64,000 nucleotides of DNA, taken from Epiperipatus broadwayi. Taxonomy: Eukaryota; Onychophora; Udeonychophora; Euonychophora; Peripatidae. The position numbers were made by a program, and so were the translations under genes. Under the pieces are notes generated by a model. It had not been told where the DNA came from and searched no databases. It saw only the letters and a program-made list of their open reading frames with translations. Location: contig JAQFVV010000049.1 of the NCBI GenBank assembly GCA_028023455.1, positions 6,044,855 to 6,108,854 of the forward strand. Direction: 5' to 3'. Of this stretch, positions 49,916-62,480 are shown one piece after another (the stretch's first letter is position 1; each line of letters begins with the position of its first letter).

Positions 49916-52900
49916 CCATACTTGCTTATAAATATTAAAAAATATTCAGTAGATTAATTTTTTTATAATAAAATTTAAAGGCAAATTTTATGTATTTTTT
50001 AAGAAACAAATATTTAATGATTTTACAAAAAAAAAAATAAACTATTAAACAAATTAAATATAAACTTTTTTGCTTTTTTGCAAAGTGAACAAACACCTAT
50101 GTTTAACAAATGGAAAATTATGCTCTTGCCTTTACAGGAAATACCTTGCAAAAATGAGTTCTCTCTATCTATTATCTTTGTTAAATCACTGATACATGCT
50201 GTCATCTAGATACTTTAATTAGAATAAAAATATCATGATTAATAACAATTAAAATCCAGTCTTTTAAAAACTTAACATTGTACCATCAACTAATTGAAAT
50301 GTGTATTTTTAAATAAGATTAATCATACTCATTTACACTGCCAAAAATAGATTTACACACAAATAAATTAAAATGTTTAAGAAAGAAAGAAAATCTTTCG
50401 CTAGTTGGAAGTTGATGTCTCTTTTGAATATAGCCTCCTATTTATTAAAAATGAACCCAAAGAAAGCTTTGGTTTTACAGTAAAATATTTCAGTCTGTTG
50501 TTCTACATATCATATATTATTAGCAATACATTACAAAATAAAATCTCTAAATTTAATTCACTTTTTTGATTCATATTATTTCTTCTCCATATCACTTCAG
50601 CAAATCTTTTATCTCATTGATGCAAGGGTCATGTGATTCTTTGAATTTTCTAGGGATCCAGTTTAATATCATCTCATCTAGTGGCATGTGTAACAGTCTA
50701 ATTTCAGTCTTTTAATTTTGTCAATGCTCTTAATGAAATACTTTATTCTCTTACCTATATAACACATATTCAATTGATCCTTGTTAATTTTAACATACAT
50801 CACTGAATAATATTTAATATTGTCTTCAGTCCCCATATTATTATTTTATTATGTGTCCAAATCTGAGATTCATAAATAAGCATTGATAAAATATTATTGT
50901 TAAAACTTTAGAAGAGTGTCATTTAGGTATATTTTTTTAATATTAAGCTGCTTCCATAAAGCAGTTCTTTCAAGTTTAATTCTATAATTATTGTTGTTAT
51001 GTATATTATTCATATTAATAATTTATTTAAAATAATTATAGTTAATAACTTGTTTTTTTGTTGAAAAAACATGTTTATATTTTATTTTATTTTTACATTT
51101 TTCATCTCCACTGTTAGCTTTAGTAACATTTCCTGAACTTTGCAAAATATGAATTATACAAAAATTATATTTATACACAGATTCCTAATTCTTCAATTTT
51201 CACATCTACCTTAATTATTTAAAACTGACAAAAATATTCAATTAAAAATAGAACAATTAAAAATATTAAAACTATTATTATTTTTAGTTCTCAGTGTTTG
51301 TGTTAGGCAAAAAGTTATAGCCAGACAACTGAGACAAGTCTTTAATTTTCGAATATAGTATAAAGTAAGTTTTCTTACATTAATGTATATATAATAATAA
51401 AAATGAGATAATATCCATTAAATAGAGAGAGAAATTCTCATTGACTATTAATTAAAAATTCCTAAGTCTAAATAAGTTTTACTTATAACCCTATAATAGC
51501 TCTTTTGTTGGGAGTCTTTTGTTAATTAGTAGTAAGTGAGAATTTCTTGATAACAATAAAGGTTAAAATTTCTCTGTTCATTAATAAATATTATCTTCAC
51601 ATTTCTATTAATTATTATAAAATTAATCCATAGAAAAATTGTATTCAATATATATATTGTAATGGTATGCACCCTCTCAACAAGATAAGTTAAGGCAGTC
51701 ACATCTCACTATAGTCAGATTTAAGGTCTTCATATAGGATGCCATGAATGATGTGATTTAATTTTGATATAAAACTATATTTGTTCCCAATAACTAATTT
51801 ATTATTCATAAATTATTATATCTAAACCACATCAAATCAATTTTCACCTTAATTCACTTTACTGTTATGCTCAGATTTCAAACTCAGGGAAGTTTAACAA
51901 TTTACTCTCTTCAGGGGTTCCTATCAATATTCTAAAGTAATAATAATAACAAATCTCACTAACTCTTTAAATTAAATAAAACAAAACTGAAGACTTCATT
52001 TAATTTAATATAAAAAACATAATTATTTATTTAACAATTAAATAACTTAAATTTTATAATATACAAAAAATTATTTGTATATCTACCTCCTTATATTAAA
52101 AATATAAATATTCTATTTATATTACAGTAGATATATTTTCTAACCTATAACACTACGTGATTACATAATGTATATAAAATATAAATAGCCAAATATTAAG
52201 ACTTTTATATTAACACTATTCTATAATAATTAGAATATACAAATAATAATCCAATCATTTATATATAATATCTTCATTTGTTAAAATGATTGTACGTAAC
52301 TTATATTTATTAATATAAAAATATATATTTCACAACAGTGTTAATCATTTATTCACTTATACATTATGGTTATTAGACTATTTGGATTAGTATAAACAAT
52401 GTAGTGTCATGTCATAGAAAATAATAGTATGTGAATTTAAAAATAATTTAATCTCTTACCTCCAAGTTAACTTTATCCCTTTCCCATATTAATATTTCTT
52501 AACCTATATTTAAATCTTTATTAATCATAAATATAAATACAAATATTTAAATTATTAATTCTCTCTTATTATTCATTTCTTTAATAAAAATGAATACAAT
52601 AATAAAGGAAATGAAATTAATCTTTCCCAATTATAATTTTCAAAAAACTTAAATGGTATTTACAAAAGTTAATACAATAGTCTCTGATATTCCTGAAATT
52701 CGCGAATGAAAATCCTTTGAAGATGCAATTTTAATTCCTTTGTTGTTAGACATTAAAGAAAATAATGATATTCCAAGTTGATGTTTAGGTTCTTCTTAGT
52801 ATGTAGATTTCATTTTCTTAATACACAGTTTCTTTATTAACAATTATAATTCCATTTTGAAGATCTAACTTTTATATAATTTTAAGACATTCAGCAAAAT

Positions 52901-53784
52901 ATATTATTCACACATATATATTTAACTAGGCAAGTGCATTTTGTATATCCTACAATAAATAAGTATTCTACTCACTCTGCATTTTCCTTATAATGTAAAG
53001 TACATTAAATCTAGTTGAAGTTTTTATAAACATGTTCTTTTTTAAAACGAAGTTTACATTTTAGAACACGTAATTCAAACAATTTTTATAGAACATGAAA
53101 GTATATTCAAATTACTTTCTTTAAACAAATATTAGAAATTTCTTCTAGTAAATTTTAAATTGTTCAAAATATAGATTTTATCTTACACTGTTCTTTTAAA
53201 TCGAACATAGTATAAGTTTTTATGAGGATATAGCTGACAAAAAATAGAATCCTTCATCTTCTAATAAAAATAATAGAATTATTTTTTATATATCTCACTC
53301 CATGAGCTTACTGAAGCATAACACATTCTACATTGTTACAATACAATTCAATATTAAAACACTAAGTTAATTTCATTTCCTTTAATTCGATAAATTATGT
53401 GAACCCAGAGGTCATTCATTACCTTGTCAACTGTCTTTTCTTAATGTTTTTTTTATTTTAAAGAATGAAAAATACTAACTTACTAAATTATATATTTATT
53501 TTTATAAATATAATAAGAATACAAATATAATGTATACACATTGATTATATGTATGTATGAGTATATATATACTCCTACAATAAAAAGTACAAAACAGAGT
53601 TTAACTATAAAATTTAGTTAGATTTATTGTGCCATGTGTCACATTCATGATTAGTCCATTAAGAACATTAATATTTTGCTGATTTGAATCTTATTTGATT
53701 ATTGATTCATTACATATTCATTTTGTTTAATAAATCCCATCTCCTTTATTTGATTTTGCAATGTTCTTTCTTTTATATATATAT
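49916..53784. other. AT-rich gene-free DNA
   Basis: No gene. The text at 50.59-50.90 kb (CATCTCATCTAGTGGCATGTG; GTCCAAATCTGAGATTCATAAATAAGC split by other text) resembles the plus-strand form of the RTE C-terminal region at 58.7-58.98 kb. It may be a very old RTE remnant, minus strand. Confidence 0.4.
50590..50900 (-). pseudogene. Possible old RTE C-terminal remnant
   Basis: Plus-strand words TTTTCTAGGGATCCAGTTTA, TTTTGTCAATGCTCTTAATG, and TGTGTCCAAATCTGAGATTC with ATAAATAAGC appear in the same order and roughly the same spacing as TCTTGGAATCCAGTTTA, TTTTCAATAAGGTCAGTAA and AGTGTCCAAGTCTCAGATCC with ATAAGTAAG in the RTE element at 58.73-58.98 kb. No frame survives. Inferred from word order by eye. 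Confidence 0.4.
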
Positions 53785-53872
53785 TCAATCAACACTTAGA
53801 CAATCACAATACCAATAAATATAAAAAATCTCAAACTATTGTTAAAGCAACCTTCTTTTAACAATAACTATA
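53785..53872. repeat. Dispersed repeat D (copy 2)
   Basis: AATCAACACTTAGACAA, then AGCAACCTTCTTTTAACAATAA about 45 bases on, as at 8.07 kb. Confidence 0.5.
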
Positions 53873-53968
53873 TATATATGATATCATTACTACATATTTA
53901 CAAAACTGGATTACATAGGAATACATGAAAAATAAAATGTACACAAAAAATATCAATAATTTTTGTTA

Positions 53969-54466
53969 GTCATTCATTAGACTAGAAATTATCCATTTAA
54001 TAAATAATGTGTCTCTAGTGTAATTTTTACTGCACCACTATCACACAAGGCAGGGATTGGTTTCTAAATACTTTTAACACCTGTGGATGGTTGTAATCAT
54101 ATATATATATATATGAAAGTGAATATACTTTTATCAAATGATTTATGTCAAAATTGTGAGGGCAGAAAGTTTGACATATCAATTAAATTGCAGTAATTCA
54201 CCATCTATATATAGAATAATCATAAAGATATGTGTAAGAGAATGTGATTTGTGACAACTGATGAGTGCTGGTTCAACATGAAATGTGCATCTGGAGGATC
54301 ATACATCTTTTTACATGTCTTTAATCATGATTATGATTACATTTGTCCACAAAGTGTTAAAAGTCAATAGAGACCAGTTCCTACTTTGGGTGATAATGGT
54401 ATAGGAAAATTACAAGACAGAAATATTATTTATTAAATTGATAATCTCTAGTCTAATGAATGGCCA
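53969..54466. mobile_element. MITE-like element, family M2 (copy 2)
   Basis: The inverted ends are about 110 bases. Both begin CATTCATTAGACTAGA, then ATTATC, AATTTAATAAATAAT, a CACTATCACACAAGG-type block and TTTTAACAC. The interior matches the 1.2-1.9 kb element (AAAGTTTGACATATCAATTAA, GTGATTTGTGACAACTGATG in parts). No transposase. Confidence 0.65.
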
Positions 54467-54479
54467 ACAATAATTATTA

Positions 54480-54720
54480 ATATAGTTTCATCCAGTGAGT
54501 TGTGTAAATGTCGTGAGGGCTGAAAGTTTGACACATACCCATTAAACTGTGGTATTTGGCTATCTAAATGTAAATGATTGTGATCTGGGCCAACTGATGA
54601 GCGCTGGGATGTGTTATCTTGGGGATCATTCATCTTTTTCACATGTCTTTGGTCATATGTTATTAATTACATTCTACCACAAGGTATTAAAAGTGGATAG
54701 TAGTGTAATAAATATTACAC
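54480..54720. mobile_element. MITE-like element, family M2 (partial copy 3)
   Basis: Directly follows copy 2. It repeats its interior: GTGAGGGCTGAAAGTTTGAC, GTGATCTGGGCCAACTGATG, CATGTCTTTGGTCATATG, then AGGTATTAAAAGTGGATAG. The outer ends are missing. In detail it is closer to the 1.5-1.8 kb interior than to copy 2. Confidence 0.6.
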
Positions 54721-55224
54721 TATAAAAAAATTACACAAAAAAGTAGTTTACTATAAATTGTCTAAAAATTTTGGCTAATTTAATATAAAATTTAAAAGAG
54801 ATATACATTTTTATATAGACCATTAGAACAATAATAATTGGAGATAAGATAGCATTTTATTGGGAGAAAACATTTAATTCTTTTTATTTGTTATCATAAT
54901 AGAAACGTGTGACTCAATAAAACAAATTACTTCGTTAGCAATCCTAATTATTGTATTAAAAACAAACATTTATCTTTTCCATTTTATTACAAAAATCTTT
55001 TTTCAAAAATGAAGAAGATCAAGATTTTAAATCATAAAAAAATAAAATAAAGGATAATTTTTTTTTTCTTGCTTTCTTTTTTTTTTTTTATATATATATA
55101 TAGTGTTAGCCTTTATAATAAATTGTTAATTATAGTTTGTCTATTTTTTGTTAATAATTTTTATTAACATCTTTTTTTTTTTTTTTGTATTTTTTTTCTC
55201 ACGAATAATGGTAATCATTAATGA
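54721..55224. other. AT-rich gene-free DNA
   Basis: Long T runs (14 T around 55178) and (TA)n. Nothing else. Confidence 0.5.
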
Positions 55225-55290
55225 CTGTTAACACTTAGACAAAAGCAAGCAACCTCCTTTTAATAATAATGGTAAAGTCCCACTTTATTA
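55225..55290. repeat. Dispersed repeat D (copy 3)
   Basis: TTAACACTTAGACAA, then AGCAACCTCCTTTTAATAATAA and GGTAAAGTCCC (compare GGTGGAATCCC at 8.16 kb). Confidence 0.5.
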
Positions 55291-55539
55291 GTGGTCCAAT
55301 ATTTTTATATAGACACTAAATATTGCAACTTAATCATAGAGATTGAAATTGTTGATACAAAGAAGTTTAAATAAACACCTTAAACAGGTAAATATAGTTT
55401 GTCTGAATGCAGACTAATAAATAGTCAATTATAATATTACGAACTCCAATGATAATTTTCAAATTGCACCCAAAGTATTACTTAAATAGTAATGTTAAAT
55501 AAAGATATGTGTTTATGCATGTTGATAAAGTGTATTCTG

Positions 55540-55760
55540 TAAATATTGTACCGGTCAAAATAATATGCTCACTTAACAAGATTCAAATCCTAAGCAAAAG
55601 TACCTCGAATCCGATCATGCTCGAGATACACAGGTCTGGAGCAATCCTGAATTCTACCCTATTTGCCTATTCTTCGAATCTCTGACCCATTGAACAATAA
55701 TCCTGATGATATAGCAGAATTATTTTAATTCTGGGCCCAGAAGCAAAGCGATAGAGCATA
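55540..55760 (-). mobile_element. tRNA-derived SINE, family S2 (copy 2)
   Basis: Same block order as 14.19-14.40 kb: TGTACCGGTCAAAA, TGCTCGAGAT, AGGTCTGGAGC, CTTCGAATCTCTGACCC and GGGCCCAGAAGCAAAGC. The B-box on the minus strand is degraded (AGATTCGAAGA). Confidence 0.5.
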
Positions 55761-57835
55761 AGATCAGACTGATGATGATGATGATCGAGATCAGAGTAGC
55801 CCAGGAATTACATTTATGAAAGTTATATTTATTAATGTTAAGTTATTAGCTAAAGAAAATAGTTATAAATACTAATTAGAAAATAATAATTCAACAACAA
55901 ACCAGGATTTACATGAAATATATATATTTAATAAAATATTAAACAAACGCATATATATATTACAAAAATGGTTTCACGCTTGGAGTGACATTATACATTT
56001 ACAAACTTGGGATTTGTTTTTATAAAATCCTCTTTATTAATTATTTCATGAATATAATTTTATAGAATGTATTGTAACTTGTGTGGAGTTAATATGCCAA
56101 TTTAATAAATTTTCACTAACAAAATGTTGTGGATGCACAAGACAATCTATAAGATCGGAACAGATTCGGATTACAGAAAGATACCTGACAATTTAGCATT
56201 AATTATTTTTACAAATAAATATAAAAATACGGTCTCAAACCTTTATTTACAAATCTTAAAATCATTATATATGTTTGATAGGCATGGTTTGGACATAGCA
56301 TCTTTAGAATAAGTATACAAGAAACAATGTGCTACATTTATGAGAATAAATTATATAATCATTAATACAAATTAGGTTTACGTCTATGGGAATCAATAAC
56401 GGTTTTTAAAAGAAAGAAGTTTAACTCAATGAACTGAATGTATTTTACAAAATGAATCATTATTTCTAACATAGCATTGCGACTTACTAAGGTTAGGCAC
56501 ACGGTGATCAAATTAAGGAGCAGTGTAACAGTACTAGCATACAATAAAGAAATATGGCATTCATGGCGATTGTGGATATTTTATCATTTAAAAAAAAGCA
56601 ATACTCAATTTGAACTTAGGGGTGGTACATCTGCACATTCTAGTGAATGGTACCAATACAGAGGCTGGGTTTGAAGGCCCAGAGCCAGTTGTATGGTCAT
56701 CCGCAGCACATCAACCTCATAAACCTCATATTCCACAGGGAGTAGTATCCCTGCTTACGAGTGATTTTGAAAAGTAGGATGGGAGCTTCAGACTTCCGAC
56801 GTCCCCAACGACAAAGACATAAAGAAATGGAAAAGATAAAATATCAGGATAAGCGAAAATGTATGCTAGCAACGTTATTGGACATCAGTTTAATTTTATA
56901 ATATAATTTTCATATAATATTATTTTAAAGCTTGGAAATGGTCTAACCTCTTGTGCAATAATCTGTTTTCAAGTCTGAGTCATTTAACAAATCATAAGGA
57001 ATAATAACTTTTATTTATAATATTAAACTAGCAAAATTTATATTTAATTTTGATTCCCATATACACATTAATTGCTAGGATTAGCCCTCAGGCAGCAGGA
57101 AGAAAAGGTGGAATAATTATATTAATCAAGGTTCACGATCTTTTAAAATGAAATTTTAAAGACAAATTCAAAGCAGTAAATTTAGCAGAATTCATCCACA
57201 GTAAAAGTTTTTAATTGACTTTAAGAATAACAAATTTAAAATGAAACCAAACTCACGAACAATTTCTATTTGATATAAATAAAACTTTATTGATAGGTTT
57301 TAAAATGAAGCCCCACTTCTTTCCAAATTAAACAATTATTTTCTCCCTTTTCCAGACTCGTGAATTTGGCCTATTAAAGAAAATAAATTATATCTATACA
57401 TTAAACAAAATACATAAAATCTTAATGGAGCTGCAGAAAGTTATATATATATATATATGAATTCAAGCATTAAAGGTAAGTTAAAAATACATTATATTAG
57501 TAAGGGATTACAGAGAGAGAATTTCAGAGCATAATTAGCAGAAACTTATAAATTAATATCTGAATTAAAATACAAATGTTTAACTACATCTTAATAGAAA
57601 CTACAAAAAAAATGTACGTATTAAGGCAGCTCTATAATACGTGAGGTTACCTCAAACAACAAGTAGATGCAGTGGAAGTAGTTATCTTGTATGGCTGGTC
57701 TGATGGAACATGACAGCAGCAGGCAAACAGTTCTTTGAGAGAAGAAGAGAAAGGTGAAAGAGTCCACTACTCAAACTTCATAGCACAGAACTTGGGTTGG
57801 CTTCTTAAAATGTTAAGGTCTTGAAACACTTCGAA
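55761..57835. other. Gene-free DNA with one GC-richer island
   Basis: 56.61-56.83 kb is GC-richer (GAGGCTGGGTTTGAAGGCCC; ATCCCTGCTTACGAG) and may be an unrecognised repeat. The frame at 56124-56312 begins MLWMHKTIYKIGTDSDYRK and has no known motif. The remainder is AT-rich. Confidence 0.4.
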
Positions 57836-57925
57836 AGGAACTGACTGAAAATTAACTAAACATAACTGACTAAAATCTCCACTGAACTCAACTGACTAAA
57901 AATTCTATGGCTCCTTTTTATACAC
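57836..57925 (-). promoter_or_regulatory. Core-promoter-like TATA plus initiator
   Basis: Minus strand TATAAAAAGG at 57922-57913 is followed by AGTCAGTT at 57897-57890. The initiator A (57893) is 29 bases from the TATA T, the spacing of a Pol II core promoter, and TCAGTT fits the arthropod initiator. AGTCAGTT occurs twice more downstream at 57871-57864 and 57846-57839, about 25 bases apart. It could belong to a host gene or to an LTR; no matching second LTR or coding region was found nearby. Confidence 0.4.
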
Positions 57926-58394
57926 TCTTTAATCCCACCAAGTATGCAATCTCCGTTGCCCACAGCTATCTCTGTAAATCTCTTGATTAAATAAAAAAAC
58001 AACATTTAATTAGCAAAATATTTTAAAACAGATAAGGCTAGAAATACCATTTGAGATATTTTTAAAGATTTGAAAACAACTAATAAAAGAATTTTAATTA
58101 AGATTTATAATTTTAATTAATGAAAACAATCTGAATCTAGATAAAGATTATTTCAATATTTCAAGCCTTCCCCATTTTACCTTGTTTTTACATTCCAACT
58201 TTAATTAAATACAAGATATTTATAATGATAGAAGAACATCTAATTTTCAGCAATAAATATTAATAGAATTATTGCTTATTCCATATATATATATATATAT
58301 ATGCATCATGCACACTACTGTTTTACTGTGCTAAATAATTTTATTAATTCCTTGGATAATTATACCTACAGTGTGTGGGTGAATAGCATATATT
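57926..58394. other. AT-rich gene-free DNA
   Basis: Less AT-rich near 57.93-57.98 kb, upstream of the core-promoter-like site on the minus strand. Otherwise nothing recognised. Confidence 0.4.
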
Positions 58395-58490
58395 TATGGT
58401 GAGGTCTGAATTGCAGGCCCCACAGGAGGTTAGTGTAGATGGTGAAGCATGAAGCTCGATAATGATTAGACATCGACTGCTTCAATATGC
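58395..58490. repeat. Dispersed repeat also found at 18.1 kb (copy 2)
   Basis: GGTGAAGCATGAAGCTCGA, then ATCGACTGCTTCAAT. See the copy at 18.13 kb. It lies about 65 bases outside the 3' end of the RTE element. Confidence 0.4.
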
Positions 58491-58555
58491 ATGTTAATAA
58501 CTCATATTATAAATGTTTATTAGTATCCACAAATTTTGACAACTATCACAAAGCT

Positions 58556-61500
58556 TCATCATCATCATCAACAACCATTATCAATCCACTGCAGGATGAA
58601 GGTCTCTCCAAGTTTAATCCATCTTCTCCAATCTTTAGCTTCTCTTTTCCACAACACCCCTGCACATTTTCTTATTTCATCCATCCATCTCACATGTGGT
58701 CTCTTTCTGGGTCTTTTACAATCTCTTGGAATCCAGTTTAAAATTTCAAATGTCCATCTATTATCATTTCTTCTAGCAATATGTCCAGCCCAACTCCATT
58801 TCTATCTTTTAATTTTTTCAATAAGGTCAGTAACACCTGTTTGTTGTCTTACCCATACATTGCGTTTTCGATCTCTTCTTGTTACTCCCAACATACATCT
58901 CTCCATACTCCTTTGAGTGGTCTGAAGTCTCTGTATTGCTCTTCTATTAAGTGTCCAAGTCTCAGATCCATAAGTAAGAACTGGTAAAACACATTAGTTA
59001 AAAAACATTCTTTTCAAACACATAGGCATATTTCCTTTTAGTATCAAGTTATTTCTACCAAAAGCACTCCAACCAAGTTTAATTCTATGATTAATTTCCT
59101 CCATTATGTTTCCACCTGTATTAATAATCTGACCAAGGTAATTGTAACTGTTAACTTCTTCTAATTCTTCATAATCAATCTTTATTTTCATATTTTGAGC
59201 AAATCAATTAAACATTACTTTAGTCTTTTTAACATTTATCTTTAATCCTACTTTTCTACTTTCATCTGCTAACTCCTGCAACATTTCCTGCAGCTCTGAA
59301 GCATTATTTGCAAAAACAACTACATCATCTGCAAAAACTAAATGACTTAAATACTCTCCATTTACTTTCATTCCTTTAGTTTCCCATTTTAATCCACAAA
59401 ATACTTCTTGCAGCACTGCTGTAAAAAGTTTTGGAGATATGGAGTCACCTTGTCTTACATCTTTCTCAATATTGATTTTTCCAGTATCATTATGTAATCT
59501 AATTGTTGCTGTTGCATTTTTATAAATATTCTTTAAAATATGACAATATCCTGGATCTATACCTTGATGATCCAATGCTTTAATCACTGAAGAAATGTGT
59601 ATAGAATCGAATGCCTTTTCATAATCTACAAATCCAAAACATAATGACAACTCATATTTGTTTGTCCTTTCTATGACTTCTCTCAATACCTGGATATGAT
59701 CTATTGTACTAAAACCACTTTTAAATCCAGCTTGTTCTCTTGGTTGGTGGAAATCCAAAGTTCTCTGTAGACGAGTTGTAATTATCTTGGTAAAAATTTT
59801 ATATAAAACTGATAAAAGGCTGATAGGTCTGTAATTTCTAATATCTTCTTTATCACCTTTTTTAAATATTAATATTATTACTGCATTCTTCCAATCTTCC
59901 GGTACATCTTTATCATTTAGACATTTGGTATATAACTTTGCTAAAATTGTTTCTATTTCTTCACCTGCTTCTTTTAATATATCAATTATAATTCCATCAT
60001 TTCCTGGAGCCTTTCCTTTCTTCATACATTTAATTGCATGTCTCACTTCTTCATTTAAAATTCTGGGCAATTCGGAAGATGTAATAGATATAGGAGGTAC
60101 TTGTTCTTTATTACTATATAATTCTTGATAAAAATCTTCTACCAATTTCATGATGTCATCTCTCTTTTTAGTAATAATTCCATCTTTTTTTCTTATTGCA
60201 GATATAAATTTCCTACCAATAACAAAATGTTGTTTAACATTCTTGAGACTTTTATTTTCTTCTACAGCTTTCCTTGCTATTTCACAGTTATACTTTCTTA
60301 TATCATTTTCAACTTTTCCGTACCATTTTACAAAATTCGAGATATTCAATTCCTTTAAATACATTATTTTTGTATGTCTTCATATTCCTTCTTTTCTTCA
60401 TAATTCTCTAGTCTCAGTAGAATATTATTAGTCAATTGCTGCTTTTTTCTACCAGCTATCTTTGTTGCAGTTTTTAAAAGTGTATCAGTTATTTTCATAT
60501 TAATTTCATTCAAATCTGAATCATGTTCAAAATCTCCTAACACTTGAAACCTATTTGTAAGTTCTAATTTAAATTCATTAGAATGTTTCTGAAAATTAGA
60601 AATATCAACTGTAAATATTGTTTTTCTTAATAATTTTTGTCTCTCTAGTTTTACATTAACACGTAACTTACACCTTACTAATCGATGATCACTTCCTGTG
60701 TTAAATTTATTAAGAACATTACAATCTTGAAATATGTATTTTCTGTTAGTCAAAATATAATCCAATTCTGCTGTACCTTCATTTGGATGCTTCCATGTCC
60801 ATTTCCTTTTAACATTTTTCACAAAAAATGAATTCATAATATAAAGTTTTTCTTTTTCTGCAAACTCCACAAGTCTATGTCCTCTCTCATTTCTATTACC
60901 ATAACCAAAATTACCTACAACAATTTCATCTTTCATTTGTCTACCAATTCTAGCATTAAAGTCTCCCATAACAATTTTAAAATGTTGTTTACTCTGATCA
61001 AAAGCCTTTTGTACATCCATATAAAAATCTTCTACTACTTCATCACTATGAGAACTTGTTGGGGCATAAACCTGAATTATCTGCATTTGGTATCTGCTAT
61101 AAAGTTGTATAACTAATCTTGCCACTCTGTCCGATACACCATCAATCTCCACAATATTGTTCTTCCACTTTTTATTTATAATGAATCCTACTCCACTTGT
61201 ATTTCCAATATTTGTGCCTTTATAATAGAGTATATGTCCACTTTTTAAATCAATTGTTTCTTCACCTTTTCTTCTAACTTCACAAAGTCCAATAATGTCC
61301 CATTTAATATAAGACAATTCTTTTTCTAATTCTTGCAATCTTCCTTTCTTGAAAGTGATCTGCAGTTGTAAGTACCTAAATAAAAAGTCGTCATCAAATG
61401 GCAGCCTGGGTCCACAATCAGGGGGTTCTTAGCACCCTCCGCCTTCGGCCACCAACCGCTGCCTTGGTTAGTGACTTTACAGCCTCCTGGGAATAAGGGC

Positions 61501-61865
61501 CATGCTTTATTTTTGTCTGTCATAATTGTATATATGTATTGGAAAAATATTTATCATTTACACAAACATTCATTCTGCCTTATCAGGCACTGAGAAGAAA
61601 GACCATGGTGTTTCTTGATCTTAAACTCAGAGGTAAAAAGCCAATAAACTCACCACGCTGGCTAATGCATGTTGGAGAGTAGCCCATCCATGTTCTTATA
61701 CTATATGAATAATCACATAGTAATAACAGCTGCAACGACAAGAACATATGGAGTGGACATTAGGAATTTGCCCTGCTCGGTTCCTTTAAGGCCTCCAAGA
61801 GGAATCAAAGGGTCTCCTTTCAGCTAATAGCAAACTTTTTTCTGCAGCCCACAAAGCTTAGAACC
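58556..61865 (-). mobile_element. RTE-clade non-LTR retrotransposon, near full length
   Basis: About 3.3 kb, the normal size of RTE elements. Order on the minus strand: a GC-richer 5' region from about 61865, one long frame (endonuclease then RT), then a stop and a short GATGATGATGATGA tail at 58570-58556. This kind of 3' repeat is typical of RTE. No ORF1 is needed in this clade. Coding damage is light: two single-base shifts and three stops. Confidence 0.9.
58568..61523 (-). pseudogene. RTE ORF (APE endonuclease + RT), five lesions
   Basis: About 985 codons from MTDKNKAWPLFPGG (61523). Endonuclease: YLGTYNCRSL, then after a shift near 61345 WDIIGLCEVRRKG, IVMGDFNARIG and NTGSDHRLVRCK. RT after a second shift at 60365-60370: GKAPGNDGI, NYRPISLLSVLYKIFTKI, QAGFKSGFSTIDHIQVLRE, FVDYEKAFDSI (motif A), VRQGDSISPKLF (motif B) and HLVFADDVVVFAN with FADD at 59324-59335. 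The C-terminal part (SYNYLGQII, SWAGHIARR) is interrupted by TGA at 59204-59206, TAA near 58994 and TAG at 58802-58804. It ends DNGC-stop at 58570-58568. All catalytic residues are kept. Confidence 0.9.
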
Positions 61866-62480
61866 ATATATATATATATAATTGTTTACTCTTTTTATCT
61901 CCTGGAAGTTCAGTTGGCTATTTGAATTGAAAATTTGAATATATTATTACCTATGTTTATATATATATACACACAAATACATTTATTTATCTTCATTTGA
62001 ATTTTTGTATAGATAAGAGATAAATAACCTCTAAATAGTTAATTGCAAAAATAATAATCTTTTCAACATGTCTTCTCATCTAAACAATAAATAAAAAAAG
62101 TCAATATTAATCAAACTTGATAGTAGTATGCTTATGAAAATCAGAGTGTTTTGACCCTTGTTTGACTCTTTTGCTAAATGTAGATAAATACCTATTTGTC
62201 AACCAATAATGGATTGGTAGATAGATTTGATATAAATGGACTACTTGATAAAAAAATCTTTATTTTGTTTTGAAGCATTTAAGTTTATTAAGCCTGGATT
62301 AAAATCAGATCATATTCATGACAGGGAGTGCAATATTGTTGCTTTATGAGCTCTTTGAATTTATATAAATATATGGTAAATTCTTGAGTACCTGTTCATA
62401 ATTTTAGATTTAGAATTAATATTTATGTTTTTATATAGAATACATAATTTTGATGTTTTTTAATTATTAGTCTTATAATT
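61866..62480. other. AT-rich gene-free DNA
   Basis: (TA)n next to the 5' end of the RTE element. No other feature. Confidence 0.5.

Noticed and set aside
60125-60431. Plus-strand frames over the RTE region (also 59925, 60877)
   Set aside because: Antisense shadows of the RTE frame, which has all RT motifs on the minus strand.
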